Shown piece by piece: positions 1 to 6,234 of a stretch of DNA of 14,040 bases. Source of the stretch: an uncultured Amaricoccus sp. GTDB taxonomy: Bacteria > Pseudomonadota > Alphaproteobacteria > Rhodobacterales > Rhodobacteraceae. The stretch lies in the NCBI RefSeq assembly GCF_937891315.1, contig NZ_CALAGI010000098.1, positions 1 to 14,040 of the forward strand, read 5' to 3'. Below the pieces are notes generated by a model. It worked only from the letters and a program-made list of their open reading frames with translations, had not been told where the DNA came from and ran no database searches. Both the position numbers and the translations under genes were made by a program. Numbering within the stretch: the first letter of the stretch is position 1; each line of letters opens with the position of its first letter.

Positions 1-107
1 CCGCAAGCTTGCTCCGGGCGCGCGGACCGCGGGCGCGCCACTGGCGCCCCCTAAGGTCGGTCCGCGAGAACATCTCGATCCGAACCAATCAAGCGGATTT
101 GGCATGA

Positions 108-166
108 CCGTCACGATCTCGCCGACGGTCGAGATTGTGACGGGGGCGATCAAAGTCGGATCGCCC
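108..166. other. Two adjacent inverted repeats (hairpins) near the left edge
   Basis: Positions 108-121 pair with 130-143: a 14-bp stem with one G-T wobble (115/136) and an 8-base loop. Immediately after, 144-151 pairs perfectly with 159-166 (8 bp, 7-base loop). A further short stem involves CCCT/AGGG around 164-174. The region lies downstream of the aldehyde dehydrogenase stop, so on the minus strand it could terminate transcription or stabilise the 3' end. There is no T-tract. It could also be a dispersed palindromic repeat. Positions 1-256 otherwise show no gene that I can support: a minus-strand frame is open to the window edge, but it has no ribosome binding site or convincing start. Confidence 0.4.
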
Positions 167-241
167 TGCCAGGGATGCGCCCGCGTCACGTCGCGGACGC
201 CAAGACCAAGATCGTTCGGGGCGCCGTCCTGGCGGCCATCG

Positions 242-262
242 GCCTGATCGGCGAGATCAGGC
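242..262 (-). terminator. Hairpin overlapping the stop codon of the aldehyde dehydrogenase gene
   Basis: Positions 242-249 (GCCTGATC) are perfectly complementary to 255-262 (GATCAGGC), with a 5-base loop. The TGA stop of the upstream minus-strand gene, at 257-259, lies inside the stem. No T-run follows in the direction of transcription. It may act as a weak terminator or a 3'-end stabiliser, or be incidental. Confidence 0.25.
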
Positions 263-1699
263 GGCGGTCTGGGTGACGAACTTGGTCACGAGATAGGCCT
301 CGATCGCCTCGGAGCCGCCTTCTGTGCCGTGGCCCGATTCACGCACGCCGCCGAACGGCACCTCCGGCAGGGCGAGGCCGAAGTGGTTGATCGTCGTCAT
401 GCCGGCCTCGATCTCGAGCCCGAGGCGGCGGATGGTCTCGGCCGAGCGCGAGAAGCCGTAGGAGGCGAGGCCGAAGGGCAGACGGTTCGCCTCGGCGATC
501 GCTTCGTCGAGCGTGGCGAACGGATTGACCACGGCGATCGGACCGAACGGCTCCTCGCTCATGATCCGGGCCGAAAGCGGCACCTCGGCCAGCACCGTCG
601 GCTCGAAGAAATTGCCGATATTGCCGATCCGCTTGCCGCCCGTGACCAGCCGCGCGCCCTGATCCACCGCGTCCGCGACCAGCCCTTCGAGCGCCGAGAC
701 GCGCCGCTCGTTGGCGAGGGGGCCCATCTGGCTGTCGGGGTCGAGGCCGTTGCCGACCCGCGTCGCGCCAAGCGCATCGGCGAAGCCGGAGAGAAACGGC
801 TCGAACGCCGCCTCCTCGACCAGAAAGCGGGTCGGCGAGATGCAGACCTGCCCGGCGTTGCGGAGCTTCGCGGCGGCGATGAGCTTCACCGCCTTGCCGA
901 GATCGGCGTCCGCGGCGACGATGACCGGCGCATGGCCGCCGAGTTCCATCGTCGCGCGTTTCATATGCTGTCCGGCCAGCGCCGCGAGATGCTTGCCGAT
1001 CGGGGTCGAGCCGGTGAAGGAGATCTTGCGGATCACCGGATGCGGGATCAGGTACTCGGAAATCTCGGCCGGCACGCCATAGACCAGATTGACCACGCCG
1101 GCCGGCACGCCCGCGTCGGCGAGGGCGCGGATCAGCTCGGCGGGCGAGGCCGGCGTCTCCTCCGGCGCCTTGACGATGATCGAGCAGCCGGCGGCGAGCG
1201 CGGCGGAGATCTTGCGCACGGCCTGGTTGATCGGGAAGTTCCAGGGCGTGAAGGCCGCGACCGGGCCGACCGGCAGCTTCAGCGCCATCTGGGTGACGTT
1301 CGGCGCGCGCGCCGGGATGATCTGGCCGTAGGCGCGGCGCGCCTCCTCGGCGAACCAGTCGATGGTGTCGGCGGCGGCCAGCGTCTCGGCGCGGGCCTCC
1401 GCCAGCGGCTTGCCCTGCTCGCGCGTCATCAGCCCGGCGATACCATCGACGCGCCCGCGCAGGAGATCGGCGGCGCGGCGCATGATCCGGTAGCGTTCGA
1501 AGACGCCCGTCGCCCGCCACGTGGCGAAGCCGCGCGCCGCCGCGGCCAGCGCCTCGTCGAGGTCGGCGATCTCGGCCCTGGCGAGCTGGCCGATCACTTC
1601 CGAGGTCGCCGGGTCGCTGACTGGGATCGTGCGCCCCCCGGCGCCCGCGCGCCAGCGACCGTCGATGAAGAGCAGGGTGTCGGGATAGGTGGCGGACAT
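257..1699 (-). CDS. NAD(P)-dependent aldehyde dehydrogenase, succinate-semialdehyde dehydrogenase-like
   Basis: A complete 480-residue aldehyde dehydrogenase of normal family length, predicted soluble and cytoplasmic. It oxidises an aldehyde to the acid with NAD(P)+. The Rossmann/catalytic landmarks are all visible: PWN at 152-154 (oxyanion-hole Asn154), the cofactor lysine Lys177 in SIIVKAPE, the FTGST loop at 228-232, the general base Glu252 in MELGG, nucleophile Cys286 in GQVCISP, and EEPFGP at 382-387. The overall pattern resembles the GabD/succinate-semialdehyde group, but substrate choice in this superfamily cannot be read with confidence. The ATG start at 1699 is preceded by a good GAAGGA ribosome binding site. 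It is divergent from the CoA-transferase gene across a 546-bp spacer. No truncation or missing catalytic residue was seen. Confidence 0.93.
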   Translation of the reverse strand: MSATYPDTLLFIDGRWRAGAGGRTIPVSDPATSEVIGQLARAEIADLDEALAAAARGFATWRATGVFERYRIMRRAADLLRGRVDGIAGLMTREQGKPLAEARAETLAAADTIDWFAEEARRAYGQIIPARAPNVTQMALKLPVGPVAAFTPWNFPINQAVRKISAALAAGCSIIVKAPEETPASPAELIRALADAGVPAGVVNLVYGVPAEISEYLIPHPVIRKISFTGSTPIGKHLAALAGQHMKRATMELGGHAPVIVAADADLGKAVKLIAAAKLRNAGQVCISPTRFLVEEAAFEPFLSGFADALGATRVGNGLDPDSQMGPLANERRVSALEGLVADAVDQGARLVTGGKRIGNIGNFFEPTVLAEVPLSARIMSEEPFGPIAVVNPFATLDEAIAEANRLPFGLASYGFSRSAETIRRLGLEIEAGMTTINHFGLALPEVPFGGVRESGHGTEGGSEAIEAYLVTKFVTQTAA

Positions 1700-1986
1700 G
1701 GGTCTTCCTTCGGCTCCAGGGGCCTGCTCGGCCCATCGCGTGTGATGTCTCGGGCAATGCCCGGCGGGCGACCAAGCGCGGTCGAAACCGCCTCCACCGC
1801 TCCGCGCGGCTGTTCGGTGAGGGTCCGGGCTTCCAGGAGGCGCGATCCCCTGACGAAGGCTTTGTCCGTGATTTCCGCCGAACCTTATCCCGAACCCCGC
1901 CCGGCTTGTCGAGGGGCGTCCGGATCGCGAGGCGCGCGTTCCACCATTCCCGCCCGTATTCCGCGTTCGTCACCCCCGCGGTCGGA

Positions 1987-2051
1987 TCCGGGCGCGAAGC
2001 CCGCGTCCCGGACACCGGCTCGACGAGGCGCGCGCGGCGAAGGGCTTCGCC
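1987..2051. repeat. Palindrome-rich REP-like stretch
   Basis: Nested inverted repeats: TCCGGG at 1987-1992 with CCCGGA at 2007-2012, an inner stem CGGGC at 1989-1993 with GCCCG at 1999-2003, then GGCGAA at 2036-2041 with TTCGCC at 2046-2051. The composition and CGAAG-type loops resemble dispersed intergenic repeats. Only one copy is in the window, so repetition cannot be shown here. Confidence 0.25.
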
Positions 2052-2095
2052 TTCGCCGATACCGACCAGCCGGCCGTCACGCGGGACGCGGCGAC

Positions 2096-2128
2096 GTTGA
2101 CACGGCGTTGACACGGCGTTGACACGGT
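2096..2128. repeat. Three head-to-tail 11-bp direct repeats (GTTGACACGGC)
   Basis: Units at 2096-2106, 2107-2117 and 2118-2128 read GTTGACACGGC, GTTGACACGGC and GTTGACACGGT, with no spacer. The 11-bp period is about one helical turn, so bound proteins would sit on one face of the DNA. Each unit contains TTGACA, identical to the -35 hexamer, but no matching -10 follows at 16-18 bp on the plus strand. The array ends 117 bp before the CoA-transferase start and about 400 bp from the dehydrogenase start. An operator array is the most natural reading, but slippage-generated repetition is also possible. Confidence 0.6.
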
Positions 2129-2245
2129 CGCGTGCGCGTGTGCTGGCTCGGCGAGACCTGTCCGGCTTCGCCATCGACTGGCACCGCCTCGCCCAATCCG
2201 AGCTGCAAACGCCCGGCCCCGCCTTGCCTCCTGAAGGAACCCGTC

Positions 2246-3487
2246 ATGTCCCGACCCGGCTCTCTGGCCAATCTCAAGGTGATCGACGCCAGCCGCGTGC
2301 TGGGCGGGCCCTATGCCGGGCAGATCCTCGCCGATCACGGCGCCGACGTGATCAAGCTCGAACCGCCGGCCGGCGACGAGACCCGCGGCTGGGGTCCGCC
2401 CTTCCTCGACGACGCGGCGAGCTATTTTCTCGGGCTCAACCGCAACAAGCGCGGCATCGCGGTCGATCTGGCGCAACCCGCCGGGCGCGAGCTGCTGCTT
2501 GAGCTGCTCGAAGGGGCGGATGTCTTCATCGAGAATTTCAAGACCGGCACGCTGGAACGCTGGGGCCTCGGCAACGAGGAACTGTCGCGCCGATTTCCCC
2601 GGCTGATCCATGCCCGGATCTCGGGTTTCGGCGCCGACGGGCCGATGGGCGGCCTGCCGGGTTACGACGCGGCGATCCAGGCGCTCTGCGGCGTCATGAG
2701 CGTCAATGGCGAGCTTGGCGGCCAGCCGCTGCGCGTCGGGGTGCCGGTGGTCGATATCGTGACCGGCCTCAACGCGGCGATCGGCATCCTGATGGCGCTG
2801 AACGAGCGGACGAGCAGCGGCGAGGGCCAGTTCGTCGAGACGAGCCTCTACGACTGCGGCGTCTCGCTCCTGCATCCGCATCTGCCGAACTACTATCTGT
2901 CGGGCAAGGTGGCGGCGCCCGCGGGCAGCGCGCATCCGAACATCTGCCCCTACGACAGCTTCGCAACCGGCACCCAGCCGATCTTCCTCGCCGTCGGCAA
3001 CAACCGCCAGTTCGCGACATTGTGCGACATGATCGGACGGCCCGACCTGCCGGAAGACGAACGCTTCGCCGCGAACAGCCAGCGCATCGCCAATCGCGAC
3101 GCGCTGAAGGTCGCGCTGGAGACAGCACTGGCCGCCTTCGACTGCGCCGATCTGTCGGACCGACTGATCAAGGCGGGCGTACCATGCGGCGCGGTCAGGA
3201 CCATCGATCAGGTGGTGGCCGACCCGCATACGATCCATCGCGAGATGGTGGTGGATATCGGCGACTATCGCGGCACCGGCAGCCCGATCAAGCTGTCGCG
3301 CACGCCGGCGAGCTACCGGCGCGCGCCGCCGGGCTTCGCCGAACATACCGCCGAGGTGTTGGAGGAGCGGTCGATCGACGCCGACCGCTACCGCGAGGCG
3401 CTGCCCGGTCTCGATCCGGGGACGGCGGCGAACCGGGGCACGGGCTCGACTTTCGACGGACGGAACCCGAGTGGCCGGCGAAGGTGA
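2246..3487 (+). CDS. CaiB/BaiF family (class III) CoA transferase
   Basis: A 413-residue CoA transferase of the family that includes formyl-CoA, carnitine and succinyl-CoA-dependent acid transferases. It moves CoA between carboxylic acids. Family features are visible: the N-terminal LKVIDASRVLGGPYAGQILADHGADVIKLEPP block (residues 10-41), LNRNKRGIAVDL (64-74), IENFKTGTLERWGLG (95-109), SGFGADGP (126-133), and the nucleophile Asp170 in VGVPVVDIVTG. Start ATG 2246 is chosen because GAAGGA precedes it by 7 bases; upstream in-frame codons lack a ribosome site and family homology. The last 20 or so residues (rich in G, R, N) form an unstructured-looking tail. The gene is followed after 164 bp by the peroxidase-like gene on the same strand. 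The acid substrate is unknown. Confidence 0.92.
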   Translation: MSRPGSLANLKVIDASRVLGGPYAGQILADHGADVIKLEPPAGDETRGWGPPFLDDAASYFLGLNRNKRGIAVDLAQPAGRELLLELLEGADVFIENFKTGTLERWGLGNEELSRRFPRLIHARISGFGADGPMGGLPGYDAAIQALCGVMSVNGELGGQPLRVGVPVVDIVTGLNAAIGILMALNERTSSGEGQFVETSLYDCGVSLLHPHLPNYYLSGKVAAPAGSAHPNICPYDSFATGTQPIFLAVGNNRQFATLCDMIGRPDLPEDERFAANSQRIANRDALKVALETALAAFDCADLSDRLIKAGVPCGAVRTIDQVVADPHTIHREMVVDIGDYRGTGSPIKLSRTPASYRRAPPGFAEHTAEVLEERSIDADRYREALPGLDPGTAANRGTGSTFDGRNPSGRRR

Positions 3488-3651
3488 AACCCGAGCGGCA
3501 CGACCCGACGTCGCCGGTCGGCGAGTTCGGAGGCAGGAGGATTGTTTCGCCTTCCTCGCGGCTCCGCGACCTGTCGCGCCGGCTGGTCGAGACCCGTGGC
3601 TCAGACGCGATCGGCGAACATGCCGCCCGCCCGAGGAGGAGGACCTGACCG

Positions 3652-4221
3652 ATGACCACCGGCGCGATAAGCCGCTTTCCCGTTCCCCGGATCGAGGATC
3701 TGCCCGAGGACATCCGCGAACGTATCCTCGCAGCGCGGGAGAAGTCCGGCTTCGTGCCGAACGTCTTTCTCGCGCTCGCCCATCGCCCGGACGAGTTTCG
3801 CGCCTTCTTCGCCTATCACGACGCGCTGATGGACAAGCCCGGCAACCTGACCAAGGCCGAGCGCGAGATGATCGTCGTCGCGACCTCGAACGCCAACCAG
3901 TGCCAGTATTGCGTCGTGGCGCACGGTGCGATCCTGCGCATCCGCGCCAAGGATCCGCTGATCGCCGATCAGGTGGCGATCAACTACCGCAAGGCCGACA
4001 TCACGCCCCGGCAGAAAGCGATGCTCGATTTCGCCATGAAGGTCTCGGCCGAGGCCCACGCGGTCGGGGACCAGGATATCGAGCTCCTGAAATCGCACGG
4101 CTTCACCGAGGAAGACGCCTGGGACATCGCCGCGATCTCCGCCTTCTTCGGCATGTCGAACCGCATGGCGAACGTAACCAGCACGCGGCCGAACGCGGAA
4201 TTCTACACGCTCGGCCGCTGA
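3652..4221 (+). CDS. Carboxymuconolactone decarboxylase/AhpD-like peroxidase-related protein
   Basis: A 189-residue protein of the peroxidase-related group within the AhpD/CMD superfamily. The AhpD-type catalytic signature is intact and correctly spaced: Glu72, Cys84-x2-Cys87 and His91 (NQCQYCVVAH), the arrangement AhpD uses for thiol-dependent alkylhydroperoxidase or disulfide chemistry. The N-terminal part (SRFPVPRIEDLPEDI...GFVPNVFLALAHRPDEF) and the C-terminal ISAFFGMSNRMAN segment are typical of this subgroup. The ATG at 3652 follows a strong AGGAGGAGG at 3634-3642. It sits 164 bp after the CoA transferase on the same strand and may share its transcript. The protein is cytoplasmic with no signal peptide. 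The physiological hydroperoxide or redox partner cannot be inferred; no AhpC gene is adjacent. Confidence 0.88.
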   Translation: MTTGAISRFPVPRIEDLPEDIRERILAAREKSGFVPNVFLALAHRPDEFRAFFAYHDALMDKPGNLTKAEREMIVVATSNANQCQYCVVAHGAILRIRAKDPLIADQVAINYRKADITPRQKAMLDFAMKVSAEAHAVGDQDIELLKSHGFTEEDAWDIAAISAFFGMSNRMANVTSTRPNAEFYTLGR

Positions 4222-4271
4222 GCCCCGCCATGGCGATGGATGCAAGGAGACACTCTCCGAAGCCGACGCCG

Positions 4272-4295
4272 CCGGGCGGACATCTGTCCGCCCGG
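4272..4295. terminator. Strong hairpin between convergent genes
   Basis: CCGGGCGGACA at 4272-4282 is perfectly complementary to TGTCCGCCCGG at 4285-4295 with only two bases between, so in practice a 10-bp stem with a 4-base loop. It lies midway between the ends of the plus-strand peroxidase-like gene and the minus-strand reductase. A bidirectional terminator is likely, although neither side has a clear T-tract. Confidence 0.6.
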
Positions 4296-4308
4296 TCACG
4301 CCCCGCCG

Positions 4309-5304
4309 CTATTCCCGCACATCCACCACCACACGGCCGCGCACACGCCCCGCGACGATGTCGGCGGCGATCCGCGGCAGCGCGGACAAGGGCTCCAGCC
4401 GCGCGATGCTGGCGAGATGCGCCTTGTCGAGACGCGCGGCGAGCGTCGCCCAGGCCCGGTCGCGGCGCGCCCGCGGGGCCATCACGCTGTCGATGCCGAG
4501 GAGGGCCACGCCGCGCAGGATATGTGGCGCGACCGACGCGGGAAGGTCCATGCCGCCGGCCAGACCGCAAGCCGTGACCGCGCCGCCATAGATCGTCTGG
4601 GCGAGGACATTGGCAAGCGTGGTGGAGCCGACCGAATCCACCGCCCCGCCCCAGCGCTCCTTCTGCAGCGGCCCGCCCTTCTCGGCGAGCGTGGCACGAT
4701 CGATGAACGCGGTGGCCCCGAGGCCGGCGAGATAATCATGCGTCTCGGGCCGACCCGTCGCCGCCGTGACCTTGTAGCCGCCCTGCGAGAGAAGGCTGAT
4801 CGCCGTCGAGCCGACGCCACCGGCGGCGCCGGTCACCAGAACCTCGGCGCCGCCGGGCGCGATCACGCCCCAATCCTCGAGCGCATTGACCGAGAGCGCG
4901 GCGGTATAGCCGGCGGTCCCGACCGCCATAGCCTGTTCCGGCGAGAAGCCGGCGGGCAGGCGGATCAGCCACTCGGGCTTCAGCCGCTGGAACCGCGTGT
5001 AGCCGCCCCATTCGGTTTCCGACAGGCCCCAGCCGTTGACGATCACGGGATCTCCCGGCCCCCAGTCGGGCGAGCGGCTTTCGACCACCACCCCGGCGAG
5101 GTCGATGCCCGCGACCATCGGCAGGCGTCGCGCGATCCGGCCCTTGCCGGACACCGCCAGCCCGTCCTTGTAGTTGACCGTCGAATGCGACACCTCGACC
5201 AGCACGTCATGGTCGGGCAGGTCGGCCATGGTCAGCTCGCGGAACTCGGCCTTCGGCTTGCCGTCGCTGTCCACGATCATCAGTGCGCGGAATGACTCGG
5301 CCAT
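4309..5304 (-). CDS. AcuI/YhdH-type NADPH quinone/acrylyl-CoA reductase (MDR superfamily)
   Basis: A 331-residue zinc-independent medium-chain reductase. It matches the YhdH/AcuI group, whose characterised members reduce acryloyl-CoA to propionyl-CoA with NADPH. Visible features are STVNYKDGLAVSGKG (41-55), a family hallmark; PMVAGIDLAGVV (62-73); AVGTAGYTAALSV (127-139); and the nucleotide-binding VTGAAGGVGS at 157-166. The zinc-ligand cysteines of alcohol dehydrogenases are absent, as expected. The ATG at 5304 follows a strong GGGAGGAA. It converges with the peroxidase-like gene and diverges from the response-regulator operon across 214 bp. AcuI-type enzymes detoxify acryloyl-CoA from 3-hydroxypropionate or DMSP breakdown. 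No other step of those routes is certain here, so the acryloyl-CoA role is probable by family only. Confidence 0.88.
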   Translation of the reverse strand: MAESFRALMIVDSDGKPKAEFRELTMADLPDHDVLVEVSHSTVNYKDGLAVSGKGRIARRLPMVAGIDLAGVVVESRSPDWGPGDPVIVNGWGLSETEWGGYTRFQRLKPEWLIRLPAGFSPEQAMAVGTAGYTAALSVNALEDWGVIAPGGAEVLVTGAAGGVGSTAISLLSQGGYKVTAATGRPETHDYLAGLGATAFIDRATLAEKGGPLQKERWGGAVDSVGSTTLANVLAQTIYGGAVTACGLAGGMDLPASVAPHILRGVALLGIDSVMAPRARRDRAWATLAARLDKAHLASIARLEPLSALPRIAADIVAGRVRGRVVVDVRE

Positions 5305-5481
5305 CCTGTTCCTCCCTTGGAATTTTCCTTCGCTGGCGCGACGATAACGCCCCGGCGCGGGCGATAAAAGGCTTGGCGCGCCAACGGGCGCGCGCCCCGC
5401 CCGGACCCAAGGCGCACCGCCGACGCGACGGCGCGATCGCGACTACGGTCTTTTGTACTATATCCCCGGCCGGCGTGCCTC

Positions 5482-5513
5482 TGGTAGGCTCCCTGCGAGT
5501 ACCAATCGAGGTA
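5482..5513 (+). promoter_or_regulatory. Inverted half-sites TGGTA / TACCA / GGTA upstream of the response regulator
   Basis: TGGTA at 5482-5486 is inverted against TACCA at 5500-5504 (13-bp spacing), and TACC (5500-5503) is again inverted against GGTA at 5510-5513 (6-bp spacing). TACCAAT at 5500-5506 fits the NarL-type heptamer TACYNMT. The last half-site overlaps the GAGG ribosome site at 5508-5511. This could be an autoregulatory site for the LuxR/NarL-type regulator encoded next to it; that is inference from position and pattern only. Confidence 0.3.
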
Positions 5514-5518
5514 TCCGC

Positions 5519-6226
5519 ATGCGGTCCGCCGTGATTTCGTTAACCAACCCGCGCCAGGGCGCCCAGCATGTGATGGTCGTGGACGACCATCCGTTGTTCT
5601 GCGAGGCGCTGGCGATGACGCTGACCAGCGCGCTCTCGGTCCAGACCATCACCACCGCGAACTGCCTCGCCGACGGGCTGAGCAAGCTCCGCGCGGGCGA
5701 TACGCCGGACGCGGTGCTGCTCGATCTCAACCTTCCGGACGTCGCCGGGCTTGATGGACTGGTCCGGCTCAAGGCGGCGGCGCCGGGCGTGCCGGTCATC
5801 GTCGTTTCCTCCTATCAGGACAGCCGGATCATCACCTCGGTGATGCAGGCGGGCGCGGCGGGCTTCATCCCCAAGCACAGCGCGCGCGAGGTCTTCGTCC
5901 GGGCCTTCAGCCGGATCTGGGCCGGCGAGACCTTCACCCCCGACAGCTACGTCGCGCCGAAGACCCGCGCGGAATCGCAGAAACTCGACCCGGCGGCGCG
6001 CCTCGGGGATCTTACGGCGCAGCAGGCGCGCATCCTCGATCTCGTCTGCGAGGGAAAGCCGAACAAGCAGATCGCCTACGAACTCTCGATCGCCGAGACC
6101 ACGGTCAAGGCGCATATCACCGCGATCCTCCGCAAGCTCGGCGCCCAGAGCCGCACCCAGGCGGTTCTGGTGGCGAACAAGGCCAGCTTTGCCTCGATCT
6201 TGCGCCAGGAGCCCAAAGGCGACTAG
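5519..6226 (+). CDS. NarL/LuxR-type DNA-binding response regulator
   Basis: A 235-residue two-domain response regulator. The receiver domain (about 16-135) has the acidic pair Asp22/Asp23, phospho-acceptor Asp69 (LLDLNLPD), Ser97 (VVSSYQ) and Lys119 (IPKHS). A LuxR-type helix-turn-helix follows at about 164-222 (LTAQQARILDLVCEGKPNKQIA...TTVKAHITAILRKLGAQSRTQAVL). Start ATG 5519 is preceded by GAGG at 5508-5511. A TTG 66 bases upstream is possible in frame but lies outside the domain and lacks a ribosome site. The stop is 8 bp from the FIST gene, which overlaps the kinase gene, so the three form an operon. Relatives include ErdR/ErbR of Pseudomonas alcohol oxidation and FlhR/RfdR of formaldehyde oxidation. 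It is the obvious phosphoryl acceptor for the downstream kinase, directly or through a phosphotransfer protein. Confidence 0.92.
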   Translation: MRSAVISLTNPRQGAQHVMVVDDHPLFCEALAMTLTSALSVQTITTANCLADGLSKLRAGDTPDAVLLDLNLPDVAGLDGLVRLKAAAPGVPVIVVSSYQDSRIITSVMQAGAAGFIPKHSAREVFVRAFSRIWAGETFTPDSYVAPKTRAESQKLDPAARLGDLTAQQARILDLVCEGKPNKQIAYELSIAETTVKAHITAILRKLGAQSRTQAVLVANKASFASILRQEPKGD

Positions 6227-6234
6227 ATCCCGGT

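Larger units (their letters stand above)
1700..2245. other. Divergent intergenic region between aldehyde dehydrogenase and CoA transferase
   Basis: No real gene is supported in these 546 bases; frames crossing it are extensions of neighbouring shadows and lack ribosome binding sites. Besides the 11-bp repeats annotated separately, it holds a small palindrome CGGGC-AAT-GCCCG at 1751-1763, about 55 bases before the dehydrogenase start. It also holds a palindrome-rich stretch at 1985-2055: nested stems 1987-1992/2007-2012 and 1989-1993/1999-2003, then GGCGAA/TTCGCC at 2036-2051. This stretch looks like the dispersed palindromic intergenic repeats common in alphaproteobacteria. Both flanking promoters should lie here, but no convincing -35/-10 pair was found. 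Confidence 0.5.

Noticed and set aside
2119..2147. TTGACA hexamers in the 11-bp repeats as an ordinary sigma-70 promoter
   Set aside because: No -10-like hexamer lies 16-18 bp downstream of any of the three copies on the plus strand.
339..2174. Long minus-strand open frame (611 codons) and plus-strand frame 329-2122 (597 codons) over the aldehyde dehydrogenase
   Set aside because: Both give Arg/Ala/Gly-rich low-complexity proteins with no domains, overlapping a complete catalytic aldehyde dehydrogenase; they are GC-driven shadows.
2132..2245. Upstream extension of the CoA transferase
   Set aside because: No family similarity before MSRPGSLANLKVID and the only good ribosome site precedes ATG 2246.
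1970..3346. Minus-strand frame of 458 codons opposite the CoA transferase
   Set aside because: Composition is typical of an antisense shadow (RR, DR, HH runs) and the opposite strand carries a clear CaiB-type enzyme with its own ribosome site.
5453..5518. TTG start giving a 22-residue longer response regulator
   Set aside because: No ribosome site for TTG, whereas ATG 5519 has GAGG at good spacing and the receiver domain starts shortly after.
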